Positions 11,831-26,600 of a stretch of 64,000 nt of DNA are shown one piece after another (within the stretch, counting starts at the first letter, position 1; each line of letters begins with the position of its first letter). The position numbers were made by a program, and so were the translations under genes. Location: the NCBI GenBank assembly GCA_011033025.1, contig WFMF01000081.1, forward strand, positions 1 to 64,000. The letters are read 5' to 3'. The DNA comes from Beroe forskalii. Taxonomy: Eukaryota > Ctenophora > Nuda > Beroida > Beroidae. The notes below the pieces were generated by a model. That model was given only the letters and a program-made list of their open reading frames with translations. It was not told the origin of the DNA and searched no databases.

Positions 11831-14800
11831 TGATTTTTGGTGTTAAATCAAATTTTCTGTACTTGGCTTCCACCAAAAATTTCCTCCAATTTCCCCAAAA
11901 TTTCCCCCGGCTCAAAATTTCCCCCGAACCAGGTTTGCAGGTTCGCGGCTTTTTGGATATGGGCAGTAAACACCCGATCCCTACCACATGTCACAAGTAC
12001 ATGACATGTTATAGTATTACACTAATGACAGGTGTCACGCCGTGTCGCAAGTGTTGGAATACCAGGGCATATCACCAGGGAACTACCCGTGAAATGGGGT
12101 GGTATCCCGGCTGGAAATACCGCTGCTCGTGCCTGGAAATACTCCAAACATAGTGGTTATAGTGGCAGGAATACGGCATATATAGAGGATGGTGTGTTCA
12201 ATATACGTGACATTGACTAAGGACAAGTATTCAGCCATTGATATGTGGAGAGGGTGAATTAATGGAAACTTTACAAATTGTGAAATATTTTATTGAAGTC
12301 CAAGAAAAGAATAGAGGTACTCAGATCAGAGACTGAGAAGAGTAAGAACTTTCTATCACTTATGTGAGTTGTGACGCAATGTGACGTTCTATGCAGGTTG
12401 TTGTTGTACCTGACCCCAACCTAAAAATGCCAAAGAATGATCTGCAGTCCAGAAGATTTCAATCGAATTAATGAAAATTATGGAACAAACAAAATAATAT
12501 AATATCTGAATATTCAATAACAATTCAAACCATTGGGCCAATAAGATAGGGACAGTCAGTTTTAATGTTTTGAATTCACCATCTTGGCACCGAAGTGACA
12601 GAAATGAAAAAGTTCTGTCTGTTGATAAATCACTTTTTGCAAAATTGTATTTTTACAGTGATCAATAATATGGCAGGAATTCAGCAAGATTAAATCTTAA
12701 TCTGTGCTCTTCCCGTTCCGCAGAAATATGAACCACGGTCACAGAAATCGAGGACTTTAGTGCAGATTGGAGCATGGCTGGTTAGAAAATTATAGTACTG
12801 AAGGTATGAGCAGGAATTCAATTGGCCATCTTATCTTGTGTACAGGCTAATAAGTGGGCTGATACCTGATTGATGAGAATACAACAGAAGTATAAAAACT
12901 TTTCAGTTCCCTTCAAAGAGACAATCACTTCTGCTACCATTAAAAGACATTCTGGCAAAATCCCAACATAGTCCCGACATAATAGATGTCCAGTGACCAC
13001 ACCCATCATGAAAATAGTTGAACTCCCCTCCACATAACAAGAGAAACACCGTAATAACAGGATATCATAATACAGGTGATATAGTAATAAGGCATTGTTA
13101 CCGGTGATAGGCAGAGCCTAGCACTTCACATGATTCACGCAGAGTCAGCAGGATTTCCATTATATTGATTATTTGGCTGTATTATCATTACACATAACAC
13201 CTTCATATTATCATCCCTGAGATTAACAATGGAGCTAAACACAGTGTAGAGAATAGAAGGTGGTTTAGATAATACAGTGATGTCATTGTCATTGTTAGGA
13301 ATGGAAAAGAGCTGCCCATGACGAAATATTATGCAAGTAATGATACACAGTTTTTAACGGTCACGTATGGCAAATGTATTGATTACATATTCAGATTCAT
13401 TTTATGTTAATTTGAACGTATACCTACTACATAACTAGCCTTGTAGCCTTGTAATTACGGTGAATCATGCATATTGAGAACATGACCTAGCTGTTCAGAA
13501 GAGAGGATGATCTTACACCATGGCCATTGACCAGCACTTATACATTGTATTGTGCCACAGATGTACAGTTTTCACTGTTCAATGTACTTTTATACACTTT
13601 AAAATGTACTGATGTATTCTCGCACAGGTGTGTATTGTGTAATGTGTATAACACTGGTGTATAACACAGGTGTGTATAACAATGTACTGCTGTACACACG
13701 AGCAGAAGGTGGTAGTGATGACATCATAATGCCCGTCACCAGCTGGCTCTACTACGCAGTGTATTAACGATGACGTCATTGTTACACTGTTACAGCACGG
13801 TAATCCACGTAATACACCTCTCTATGTGTTTTTAACGAAATATTTCTATTATATTGTGTAATATCTGTTCTCTCTTGAAAGTGCTGATTATTTCTACTAA
13901 GTTATTTCTACTAAGTTATATGCTGAATATGTCACATGTTCCAATCTCTTCATTAATATACCATACACGCGTCAAACGTCATTACACACCGAGTTTGACG
14001 ACAATACGGACTTTAAAGTTCGCACTTGAAGGGTCTAGTTGCATCATGAGCTCACTACTTAGAGAGTTATTAATCACTTACGTCATTGGAATATGCCATG
14101 ATATGCTGTTTTCTTTGAGCCTTACTAATAAGCCCGAACATCAATAGTATCTGTTGGATTACGTTATATGATTTGTACGGTATCGCAAACGATTACTCAT
14201 GGTAGAGAAGTAGAAGGAGACGTTTGAGACTACAGAGGCGAAATAAGGAACACGCTGAATTTGAGCACAGCCGTGAGTATATAATACAATCTCACTGTTC
14301 AGAAAATGGAGTGAAACATTCACTGCCATATTTCATGACAATATCAGACGGTGAAGCGTGACCCATTGTCGCAGTGCAACACAATGGTAAAACTAGAGAT
14401 CATTTGGTAGTTGCTGTTTACTTGTTTGGTCAAGTAAAACATATGGCTTGTCTCTTGACGGATATAATATGCTTCATTAGCATAATATGAGCATATGGTG
14501 TGAATGTATATCCCTCAGTGGGCGTGACTGTGTATTGTGTATACACAATGTAAGAATACAGGGTATACTGGTTGTCACCTGATACATTCTAAGGGTTTAT
14601 TAACACTTATTATCAGCAATGACATCACTTATCAATGCAACACAGCAATTACCATTGTAAAGTGGTAATTGTTAAATTGGTCTGTCAATTTTCTGAGCTA
14701 ATTGTCTATCTATTATTGATTACAGCGCATGACGCACAGTTTACGCACTCTAACACACTCCAACACACACACACACACCACACCTATCAGTCTTCATGTA

Positions 14801-17800
14801 TACAGTATACAATATCTATACACATAATACACACCGAACGGTAACACACCGACGTCCGACACGTGTGTGTCTGTGTAAGACACATACACGCACACACACG
14901 TACACCGACAGCCATTGGTAGGTTTCAGAACTCCGCGTGGACTCTTTACACACCACATACTGAGTGAGTGTGACTCAGCACTCCTTTGTAACACTCTGCT
15001 GAGTGTTTGAGGGTAACCAGGGTGTGGCACTGTGTTGTGTTTTAAACACGACAAAGTGCAACCCCCTCTGTTTGCTATTATCCCAGGGTGAAAAGTAGGT
15101 GGTTAAACGTCATCAACTTTCTTCTTTGCGTTATGATTGTGACATCATCAAAATCGCGTATTTTCATTGCGCGCGCATACATCACCGAGTTATCTGGTAA
15201 GATAACACTTGACACATGTAACATTTGACACGTAGGTTGACTTGTATGTTTACTAGATCTGAAGATAACATTCAACACCACTTATCATTGACATTTCACC
15301 ACACATGCAACCCAAGTTGATAACGCCGTTATCATATCTTCATAACCTCGGACTAACCATATGATTTAAACACAGAGCTACATGGACCCTGCAGACACAC
15401 TACACAGGATAAGGGTACTCACCATGCCACTCACTCAAATCCTCCAAACGGGAAAGCAGCTGTAAATTCACACCCCTACACATGCTTAGGTAGAATACCA
15501 GTGCAAGGTAGCAGTCCTCTGACCGCCCCTCGGCATTACACATTTTACACAGACTCAAACATGAAACCCGTATGATATGGGTTTGGGTATGAGTATTAAG
15601 TTAGCACACGACACACGGTTCCCTGTCAATTATCCCCAAACAAAGGTTTTTATTTAGTAATAATCCGAATCCTGCCGCTGGCGGAGTGAGTTAACCCCCA
15701 CCCACATATAACAACAACAACACCAGATCTAAACACAGAGGCAACTCACTCCAAGAACAGTGTCCCTTCAGAGATTGTTTCACTCCACAACAACCAAACT
15801 ACATGAGTACATGGTGCTGTTGGTGCATCATATGACACACATAACACACGTTACACTCCACACACACCCACTACTCCACTACACGCATACCAGTAATCAG
15901 TATGCCGCACTTGGTTAACTCTAGTCACACCACAAACTCCATTGCGGCATTCCCTATAACACACTGCACTTTTGCAATACCCAAAAGTAACGTAACACTC
16001 TAGATACGCATACCGTGGCACCGTGCACACTGCACAGATGTAGGCAACACAGATGGCTCACTCCCCTTATTCGTTTTAACGAAAAACAATTTTATTTCCA
16101 AAATGTGTGTAGTGTACGATATTTCATTAAATTATATTGCATTAAATTTCATTGAGAATTTGAGATCATAAAAATTGAGAAAATTTAATATTCTCAAATC
16201 TGAGACATCGCTGTGATAATCATACCGTAAAATTAGATCAAGGTCCCGTGAAAGCTGATAATGGATAATGCAACATTATTAACCTGAATATAAACATAAA
16301 TTTCATCATGCAATACATAATCTGATATCAGTTAATTGTTGGCAGCGATACAAGGTTTTAGGGTAGCTAGGGGGCACCTCTATATAAACCTCGAAAATGA
16401 AACCCCCTATTGGTGAATTTTCATATTCACCAAAACAAAAAACTCCTAAGTCGAGGATTGCCCCCCCTTTTTCTTGCTAAATCCATGGCATATAATACTC
16501 CTACTGTATACACCAATCAAAGAATGTAAAGCTCGGTACCAAGAACCAATGAATGAAGGATTCTTATCACGGAAGTGATCATTTACCACTGGCGCCTGGT
16601 ATTTCCATGCCTGGTAAGCTGCTAGGAAATTCATCACTCACCAGATTGAAATCGTTATTAAGATCAAACGATCAAATAGAACAATCGAATATTATTTTCA
16701 AAGATTTTTCGAAATTGATTACGCCGAATGCAAAATATGAAATTTGATGATCATGAATTAACTAGGTATCTATTTACTGGATTATGTGCGACAGCAACGT
16801 GCAAGAAAACGCAAGTTTTTATTTCTTAGGATTGATGATGGCATTATTAAACTCATTAACAATGAGTGGCAGTGATTAACATTCAGACCAAAGCACATCG
16901 ATGCCAATTGCCATTAAATGATAATCAATCCAACTTGGCAATGGACTACCTAGATTAGATACATGTACTACTTTACCCAGTGAATTTGTTTTGTTTGAAT
17001 ATGCTTACTTCTCGACTGTGTAATGTGCCCTGTTTGTTAAATTGTTTGGTACCCCAGAACCCTGTTCCGTATTATGATAATTAGCTCAATTAACCTAATT
17101 GCGATTTGACTGCCCCAATTAGCTTTCCCTGGCACGCAGCCAATGGGAGCTTTCTGTTGCCATTTTGATGTAAATTGTGGAGGTGACAGTAGGGACATCA
17201 GACACGTGTAGTAAAGAAGAGCATAAAAATAACTCTGGAGTATAACATCAAACAGTAGCAGGGTGGTAACTTCCACTCATCTGGCAATGAGTCAATCAAC
17301 CCAGACACTCGGATAGGAAGATTTCAATTTGAAGTGAGGGCTTGAAACACATCTGATACCAGAAAATGAGAAATTTGCAACATTATATATCGATTAAGGA
17401 AGTACACTTGAGAGTTGAGGACCAATTTCAGTGAGGAACATGGTAAACGCCGCGCGCGCGCGAAAAAAAGCGCTTCAACGTCATCAACTCACCACATTGC
17501 GCAATGATAATGACGACATCTTGAAAGTCAACTTCTCGAGTGGGCATATTATGAGAACCATGAGTGTAACCAGTAAGTAGTAACTACATAAAATCGGCAT
17601 ACTTTGCATATAGCTATACTGTATAGCAAAGTTCAGCTCTAAAATACTCCAACTCCTACTTCTAACTTAGATAGCAGCATCTATTATAACTGCATAAGTA
17701 TACCGTAAAGTGTATAATAGGTACATGCTGTGAGAGTTGTGAGTGTGTGAGTTTCATGCCAATTAACTAGATAATGAACTGTCTGCACACACGGTGTACA

Positions 17801-20579
17801 CATCCAATTAACGTGCCTAGAGGTACTACAATGAGTTCGTTAGCTATTCTTATTAGTACCTACCTCCTCTCTCTTGTTGTTGTCATGGTGACACGTAACA
17901 CACTACACCAGGAAGCAACTTTGCGAGTGTTGTCTAGAGTGTGGTTGTCATAGCAACCATGTACTGTGTATAGCAACCACATGTCACGAGGTTAATTAAT
18001 TTGACTGTGACATCTTGACAAAACATTGGTTGTTGTCATGAGATTGTGGTGAAGACACGTTAGTTTGTACAGCATCCAGAGTCTGGACACATTTCTTACA
18101 CCGTGATAAGATTGGCAAGTCTTTCAGAAGACTCAAAGATCTGAATATCTATCGTCATACAACTCAGGCAGACTATTGGTCGACGGCATTTCACAGACTT
18201 AAAAAGTCTTCACATAATGTAGGTTATCGGAAGTTTCTATACGATGTTAGGATCTGGGAGGTAGATCTTGGAATGTGGGACTAGATAAGATCTGAATAAT
18301 GCCAGGGCGAGGAACTTGTCCGTGACCATAAGACAATAGAAAGCACATCATCTAGGTAAGTATCAACGATTATCTCAACGATGATCCTGGAGAAAATTTA
18401 ATTCCGTGTTCTAGAGTTTCTGGCTAAAACAATGAACCTAGGAACCATGGATTCGAGAACAATCGGTATTTTGACATCTCATCACTCTAACTATGCGATA
18501 CTTAGTGCAAAGAAGTGAATGTCTTTGTCAATTTAATCCTTAAGAACAGACATGTTCGTATATGAATTTCTCAGAAAATGATAAGAATTTCAGGGGTACC
18601 ACAAGAGACCCATGATAAAATCAGGACCTCACATGTTGGACAGCTCTCGTTCCAGTGTCCAGTGTGAACCATGAACTTTGATACAATGTGATATGATATG
18701 TCCAAATTCAGGGTAATTTCCTTATCAGAAAATTAGTCGGGGATGTGACAGTGTGACACTTGACGTGGGACTTTGTTTTCCTCCTTCAATGTGAATTTAC
18801 ACGACAGCATGGAATGCTGAAACAGATGCCCTGCACATGTTTTGATGAAATGAGACGAAGAATTTCATGAATCAATGATACTTGGGAAGTCGTTTTAGTT
18901 ATCAAAACATAAGCATTTGAAGTCATCCCAATTTAATGCGCGTGTAGCCTTGTGTTTCGCTGCAGCATGAAAACAATAAACACACACACCACGTATAAGA
19001 ATGAGGTTCGTATGAAGTTTGTATCAAGTTTCAGTGTACCAACACAGGGGAGAACTAATGGTATTAGAGTGCTCAGAGCATTAGCCGAATGTATCATCGT
19101 GTGTGTGTTTGTGTGCAAACATTGGACACATCGCACGACCTAGTCTTGAGTTGAAGGCACAGCTGATCATTTCAAATCATCACGCTGAGACAGTGAAAAA
19201 TGAAATCCATCGAACAGCGATTATCTATTTTTGATTATCAGGATGGAGGTATCTCGGAAATTTTCAATTTAGTCAAAAAATTTTACAGCTTTCAAAAGTA
19301 TGAATTATCGAATAATAATCTATCATTTAAAACATAGATCTCATGATAACATGATTATTAAGGATGAGATAGGATATTAACTGTGAGTTAAGCTACCCCA
19401 TTAGCACTCTCCAGTGTTCCCTCACTTCCACCCAGTGCAGCGTCACGCCTTTGAACTCCTCATTATCACACGCCAGGACTGAGGACTTGACACACGAAGT
19501 CACCAGCCTCTAGACAAGTCATCTATAACACCTGGCTTGTGATATGTGGGTATACGGAGAGCTGTATACACAGAGTGAGATAGTAATTGTCAATTATAAA
19601 TCACTTTCCCAGGGCTCTAGTACCGGAACAGCAAACAGCGCAGGAGAGAGAACAGAGACCTGTCATATTTGTCATGTTCGTCTGGGAATGATAACAGATG
19701 TATCATATTATGAGCATATTATCTTTAAGTCTTTAGGGCAGTGTTGTGATGAATGTTATTAGTGTACATTAGCTGAGCCGCAGTCGAGTCTTATGGAATA
19801 CAGAACACTACTTCCTGAACATAAAATCCTTTGCATAACCTCAAGGCTGGTATACAAAGTGCTCGAGTAAAAGCAGGCTGGTAAGAGCTGTCAGTTGTCG
19901 TTACAACTTTGAACTTTTGAACTTACCCACGTTAACATGATTCCAACATGATATCAGACCGCCTAGCATATAACAGGAAATTAGTCATCCGTCTACAAGT
20001 AACTTCTTTAATAGTAACATTTTAAAGCTGCTACTTAATTTCCAATTCCGTGAAACAGCTGCTGCACTCCTTTCCGCTACTTTTAATACACAATACTGTA
20101 GTACTAGCTTACTAGGAAATGTACACTAAAATTATTTCTATTTTGAATGGTGTTACTTTCCGTACAAAGTATTAAAGTAACATTGGAGTATTGAGTAGGG
20201 CACTATTAAAGTGTAATTTATATCAACACTCCTGTTTCAAATTGTGCACTATTTAAATTATAATACTACTTAAATTTGCCCTTTGAAGGGTAAGGTAGTC
20301 AATGGAGCAATGACACAAGCTATCACACCATGTGAGACATTGCAGCACAATATTGGGCGCAGTAGTGATGGTTTTACATAAAATAGAGCCATGTATTCGA
20401 GTAAAATATGCGACAATAAACACTCGGAAAATATTATTAATAACACGGTTTAGGGTAAAAAGTCAAACCACAGCAACCCAAAAACAAACCAGTAGACATA
20501 CAACAAACAGATAAGCAACAGACAGACAGGGTCAGACAGTCAGCAAGCAGACATTAGACAGACAACAGACAGCACTCAC
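11831..20579. other. Long stretch with no recognised gene
   Basis: I looked on the minus strand for the missing kinase C-lobe (the DVWSLG-like exon and beyond) and found none. Visible items are short: CA-rich runs near 14764 and 14880, a CG run near 17450, and dispersed copies of a roughly 50-bp sequence near 15097-15160 and 17462-17530. The short open frames show no family resemblance. Confidence 0.5.
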
Positions 20580-20683
20580 TCTTTTCCCTGAATCATCTCG
20601 GGGGAAGCGTAGAGAGGAGACCCACAGAAGGTGTTAAGGAGGGTGTCGTGGCTGTACTGGTTACTCAGACCAAAGTCAATTAT
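20580..20683 (-). CDS. NUAK-like kinase exon 6 (DFG to SPE)
   Basis: 104 bp between acceptor CCGTAG and donor AAAGA/GTGAGT. Encodes [13 protein letters not shown], the LKB1-type T-loop LLNTFCGSP and [11 protein letters not shown]. The next exon must supply one base to finish a GA- codon; I could not find it. Confidence 0.93.
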
Positions 20684-23600
20684 CTACGGAAACGGGTGGA
20701 TAAAAGAAGGAAATTCAAAATAATCAAATCATGCCAACGTTTTTGGGGATTTTTTCACTCTCCCCATGACAAAGGTCCAAGGTTAGAAAGCTGTTTTAGA
20801 AAAGCTTTTGATTTCTGGGTTTACATAAATCACTCAATGAGAATTTGACACAATTTACCTTGATGTTCATGTCCTTGTCCAAGAGGAGGTTCTCCAGCTT
20901 CAGATCTCGGTGAACTATCAGATTCTGAAAACATTTGGCAGGTGATTTCCTCTCATCATAGAGTTTTATGACGTGCCTCAATTTAAATGATCCGATCTTA
21001 GCACGGACTGTTTGCAAAAACAGTCACAGTTAATGAGTTAATGGAACCGTTTAAGCTATTTATGCATTTTAGTTTGACTAGGTATTTAGTCCGTCAAAAT
21101 ATAACCATTATTATATACGGCCTATTTAACTATTTACTCATTTATTGGAACACGCAAACAATCGATTCCTTTGAGTTTGACACATTGTAAAGTCCTAATA
21201 TTGTTATGTTGTCAGGGAGTCACGAACTAACTCTATAAATATCATGATATAGTCATCATGATATAACAAAACAGTAAATTCTTTCTTTCCATTGAGGGTT
21301 GACATTGAATATTGGCTGACGGCTGAGGCAGAAGAATGTAATATCAAGGATGTTTATTTTGCCCTCGTCATAAATTTTTAGACAAATCGTTACAACATTC
21401 ATAGCATTCCGTATAGCCCATACGCCGACAATGGCAGAATGTCCAAAACTATATGCCAACATTTTTTATTCATTTGATAACTTTAGGTCATATAAACTTA
21501 CTCATCGGTTTGGCATGGCAATTATCTCATACTCAATACCCGGCGCATTACTTCAAGCTTTATTTCTAGTCCCGCCGGAAATAAACGAACTTGAACCCTG
21601 ACACACACGTGACAAGTGAGCCGATAGCACGTGCGTGTGACGCACACCACGTGTTGCCATGGCAGTGTACCACGCATAAGATAAGCATCGCGTTGTGCAA
21701 CCCTCCAATCACGCGTGACTCATCACGTGCCTGGTCACGTGACTGAAACCTGGTGACAGGATCCAGGGTATTGTACGGATTGGGTACGGAGTAAGCAAAA
21801 CTACCCGTCCCACAGAAGGTAAGTTACGTGACCTAACATTACTGCTCTTACTATACTGAGAATGAAGGAGTGTGTTTATGTTAATGTGTTTTTAGAGGTT
21901 TCACCAAAACGTGGTATGATGTCAGAGATCTCTCAGATTAAAGTGCACTTGTCAGGCTTCTTTCCTAATTCAGAGCATTTCAATTGGTAGCCCAACTAGC
22001 AGATAAAAAACAAAGTTGACAGTCAAGACGCAGGGTACCCTTTGTTCCAGGGTGAAAGGCAATGAGATCATGGCCTGTTTTGACAGTATTCATCACATAC
22101 AAATGTGACATGATTTAATGAAATTATTAAGTACTTAATATGCTAAGTAGGAGCGTTCAAAATTGCATTTAACGAGCTAAAGACTAGCGGGTTTCACCAA
22201 ACATTTTATTACATCCTCCCAGCTAGAGACTTGTCTTAGACCTCACGCACGAAAACAGATGGTTGAACGTCACAAACCCACCATTCTGCACCCTGACAAT
22301 GACGTCACTTTCAAAGTACGATCTTGAGCTCTTAGGAAGAGTCAGGTTGAGTTGGGCACGGGGCACTCTATTTGCACACACGTTCTCTGGCTCGCTGGCT
22401 TATATTATTATGCGATTCTCTTATGATTAGCGACAAGGGGTACTGTATAATTACTGTATAATTAATTAATTAAGAGGAAGATCCAACGCCCACAATCCGT
22501 GCGTCAAACGACAGCTCCCCAGATTTACATACATATGCCACGTCAATAATAATATAACAAGTTTAATAACAATCTGAATATGCATGTGTTTGTCAGAAAT
22601 ATTTCCAGACTGCTGAATAACTCGGAGATTATTAAACTGTCATGGACAGCTCACATACAGTCAAACTGTAAAACACATGAAGTTAAGGAGGAGTATGAAC
22701 ATCAGGCGGCTCAAGCTGACGTCATTATCATGGTTAAAGGTGGTGAGCTGATGGCTTATTTCAGGAGGACGGTGTTAGGAAGTTAGGAAAACTCTCGCAA
22801 GCCACAAATTAGGAAATAGTAAATGAAGGATTTTAGCTTGTTCGGAGGGTGAATCAGGCTGTCTTAATTCGATAATTATAACTTTTTACGAGTCTTACTA
22901 GAGTAGCCCAGACTAAGTCAGTATGCAACATTCGAGTGGACAAAGTTGCTCAACGGTTTTTGGTAGTTCTAACTGTCCTTTATCAGAAAAATTAACTGCC
23001 CTTCCGTGAATCGACGTCATGGGGATGCTAGGGCCACGCTCATTTTTTCGCATGGTTAAACGGCTGTAACTCCGGTTCCTTTTGGAGTTGGGAGCAAACC
23101 AACCACCTTAAAATGACCGCAATGGACACATTATGTCAGGCGGATGATGGTTCTGAAGCCCCTCAGACCTTTCGTTTTCAAGTAACAGCCAAAAACTGAT
23201 TTTTTCGTCACCCATGAACCCAGCGCAAGGTAAAAATCAACTTTCATTCCTTTTGGAGTAGGGCATGAACCAACCAGGTTAAAATAACCGCTATCACCCT
23301 AATTATTTGGGATAGATGATGGTTTGAAGCCCTTTACGACCTTCTATTTGTAGAAAATGCACAAAAAGATTTAAGCAGCTACATAGCCATCGAACCTTAT
23401 CAAAACTAATATATATTTTTCTTCTCCACCAACTCAGGACGTAAAGGTCCATCCGTTAGCAACGGTTACTAGCCCTTCAGATCGTGTAGAATCGATGTAG
23501 CTTTAGCATGACATCTGATCTCTATGGTGACAAGTCGATATTGACCGCCCTTTTTAAGGTCACGCGCACGCTTGATATTTCATAACTTGGCTCAGGAAGG

Positions 23601-26600
23601 TCATAGGACGTAGATCCTTTCTTTTGAGCACCAACGAAACTCAAAGGCCATGTTTGTATACAACTTTTACCTTAGCATATGCTTTAAAATGCTCAGAAAG
23701 AGTTATGGGCGAAAGAAAAGCTGATTTTGGGGCACCAGCTGGATAGCAGAGTCGATTTTTGTATCTTGGCCCAGTAAAGACGTAGAGAAGTCGTTTTGGG
23801 CGCAAATGAACTGTAATAGCCATGTTTATACAGTACAACTTGTTTTAATAAAAATATACCCTAAAATGTTCAGCAAAAGAGTAATGGGCAAAAAACTGAT
23901 TTTTTGGGTATCCTTCACTTTGGGCGCAAACAGAGTGCAATTGTCATACTGTTTTATGTACAACTTTTTAGTAAGCATATGCCCTTCAATGATCAGGAAG
24001 GGAGTTGTGGGCGAAAAACTGTTTTTTTGGGCACATGTGGTGCATAATACCTACCTATAGTGGCCATTGTCCGATCCCAGCTGAGGACCCAATTTGACAA
24101 CCCTGCTGCTTAGGCAGCTCCGTGGTCCAATCTAGTATTGAGTTTGAGTTCGATGTAGTGTAACCTAGGAACTGGAGGTAGATCAGGTTTGCTTCTCAAG
24201 AGGCTGGATTGAGGATGAATAAAGGCAAGAGGTGGGATCCGTCAGTCTTGGTTTGAATGTCTCGAAGGATGGAGGACTGAATTGTCTTTTGGAACAACAT
24301 TCCACAACCTCAGACCGAGCTTTGACAAATGGTGATCCATACGTAATTTCATCGAGGGCTCCTGCCTTTTATTCATTGGGTGTACTTTAACAGATGCTAC
24401 ATTATATGCATTGTGCATTATCTCATAACGCTCTCTACGCCTCTGGAGGGGCCTCGGGAAAAACCTCTTCCCTTTTTCGAAGGGAACCAATGGATTTACC
24501 TTTAAAAAATATTTGGGTGGTTCCGTTTCTTTATTTTAATTTCACTTCCAAGGGGGGTTTAATGATGCAACCTTAAAACTTTTTTTGGTGACTAAAAAAA
24601 ACATTAATGGTTTTTTTAGGGGAATTTTCAGGGGGTTCGTAAAAAAAGTATCTTCGGTTTTTCAAAATTTAAAGGGGGAATACAAAAGGGTCTGAAGGCC
24701 CCCCTCCAAAAACCCGGGTGGATTATTGATTAGGTTTGAAAATTTTGGGCAAAAACAAAAAGTCCTCCACCTTCAGGGGATTCCCAAAACAACTGACATC
24801 CCCCCATTTTTGGGCATCCCCAACGTCCTCTTGGGAAACATTCATACCGCTGCCAATTTCCCCATGAACTCAATTTTAGATTGGACCCCCGGGGCCCCCT
24901 TTTCTTGGCCCAAAGGGCAAACCCGGGCAATTTATTGGACAAACCAAATGGGGGCCCCAAAAAACAATTTTCGCCCACAACTCCTTTTCATTGAAGGGCA
25001 ATATTTACTAAAAAGTTTCATAAAACAATTAAATTCCTCTGTTTCTTAAAATGAAGGATCCCAAAAAACAATTTTTACCTTTTACTCTTTTTGTTTTTAG
25101 GTTTTAAATTTTTTTTAAAAAAAAGTTGGACTTTTTAAACATTAATTTTTTCGTTTCATTTGCACCCAAAAAAAACTTCTCCCTCTTTACTGGGAAAAAT
25201 TTCCCAAAAAAAAACTCTGCTTCAGCTGGTGCCCAAAATGCTTTTCCCAAACTCTCTTTTGGGCATTTAAAACAACTAAAAAATTAAAAATTTATAAAAC
25301 AATTTCCCCGGTTTTTGTTTGGTTTCTCAAAAGAAAAGGGTCTACGTCTATGACCCTTCCCGAGCCAAATTTGAAATATCAAGGCTTCGTGACCAAAAAG
25401 GGGCAATTCAGGCTTTCACCCTAGAGATCGGGGTTCATGCTAAAACTACATCCGATTCTACACGATCTGAAGGGCTAGTAACCGTTGCTAACGGATGGAC
25501 CTTACGTCCTGGGTTAGTGGAGAAGAAAAAATATATTAAGTTTTGATAAAGGTTCGATGGCTATGTAGCTGCTTAAATCTCTTTTTGCATTTCTACAAAT
25601 AGAAGGTCGTATGGCTTCAAAACCATCTATCCCAAATAATTAGGTGATAGCGGTTATTTTAACCTGGTTGGTTCATGCCCTACTCCAAAAGGAATGAAAG
25701 TTACGATTTTTTACCTTGCGTTGGCTCGCGGGTGACGAAAAATCAGTTTTTTGGCTGTAACTTGAAAACGAAAGGTCTGAGGGCTTCAGAACCATCATCC
25801 GCCTGACATAATGTGTCCATTGCGGTCATTTTAAGGTGGTTGGTTTGCTCCCAACTCCAAAAGGAACCGGAGTTACAGCCGTTTAACCATGCGAAAAATG
25901 GGCGTGGCTCTAGCACCCCCCATGACGTCGATTCACGGAAGGGCAGTTAATTTTTCTGATAAAGGACAGTTAGAACTACCAAAAACCGTTGAGCAACTTT
26001 GTCCACTCGAATGTTGCATACTGACTTAGTCTGGGCTACTGGAGTATCTAAGATGATTGTGACATTTTGTGCGACTTTTCCACTCCTCAAAAAATTTAGC
26101 CCGTTCATTGTCATGACTAAATATTATTTTCTCTCAGATTTTCTTCATTGGCGATATAGAAGATTGAAGCAAAATACTGAATGACTGAACAATGAAGTTC
26201 AAAAGTTGAAAATGAATGGAAAAAAGTTATTAACATGCCACAGAACTAATCAAGTTGTAAAATCCATTCAATGACTTGTTAGACTGTGCATCTCACTTTG
26301 ACATGACTTGTGGCCACTGACAGAGTATTACTCAAATCCAATGAATGGAGCAGTGGCGCGCAGGATCATGCACTAAAGCTGATCACATGCTGTTCATGAC
26401 GTATGTACAGTGTAAACTTTGTAAGTCTGACGTTGCTTGTACAGCAACACTAAAATAAAGAAAGAGGATTATTCTACTATAGACAAAAAGAATTGAATGT
26501 CATTGTGACGTCATTCTCTATCAGCTTACTTTAACATCGTCATCTCATTGTATCAAGAAAACTTGAAACCTTGCCACTATGTTCAAGAATGCTAATTGCT

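Larger units (their letters stand above)
22896..26046. mobile_element. Large palindrome/foldback element (3.15 kb), TA-flanked
   Basis: Ends TACTAGAGTAGCCCAG and the complement of TACTCCAGTAGCCCAG, with TA borders. The arms match for more than 1 kb each; outer parts (22896-23500 and 25440-26046) are nearly identical. A LINE 3' fragment sits in the left half near the centre, and traces of it (for example TTTAGATTGGACC near 24876) appear inverted in the right half. Confidence 0.85.

Noticed and set aside
12032-12220. 62-codon plus frame with Gly/Arg-rich text
   Set aside because: Local GGAATAC-type repetition, no domain, no splice support.
24726-25049. 107-codon plus-strand frame rich in Pro and Phe
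   Set aside because: Lies in the stretch of suspect homopolymer base calls within a palindrome.
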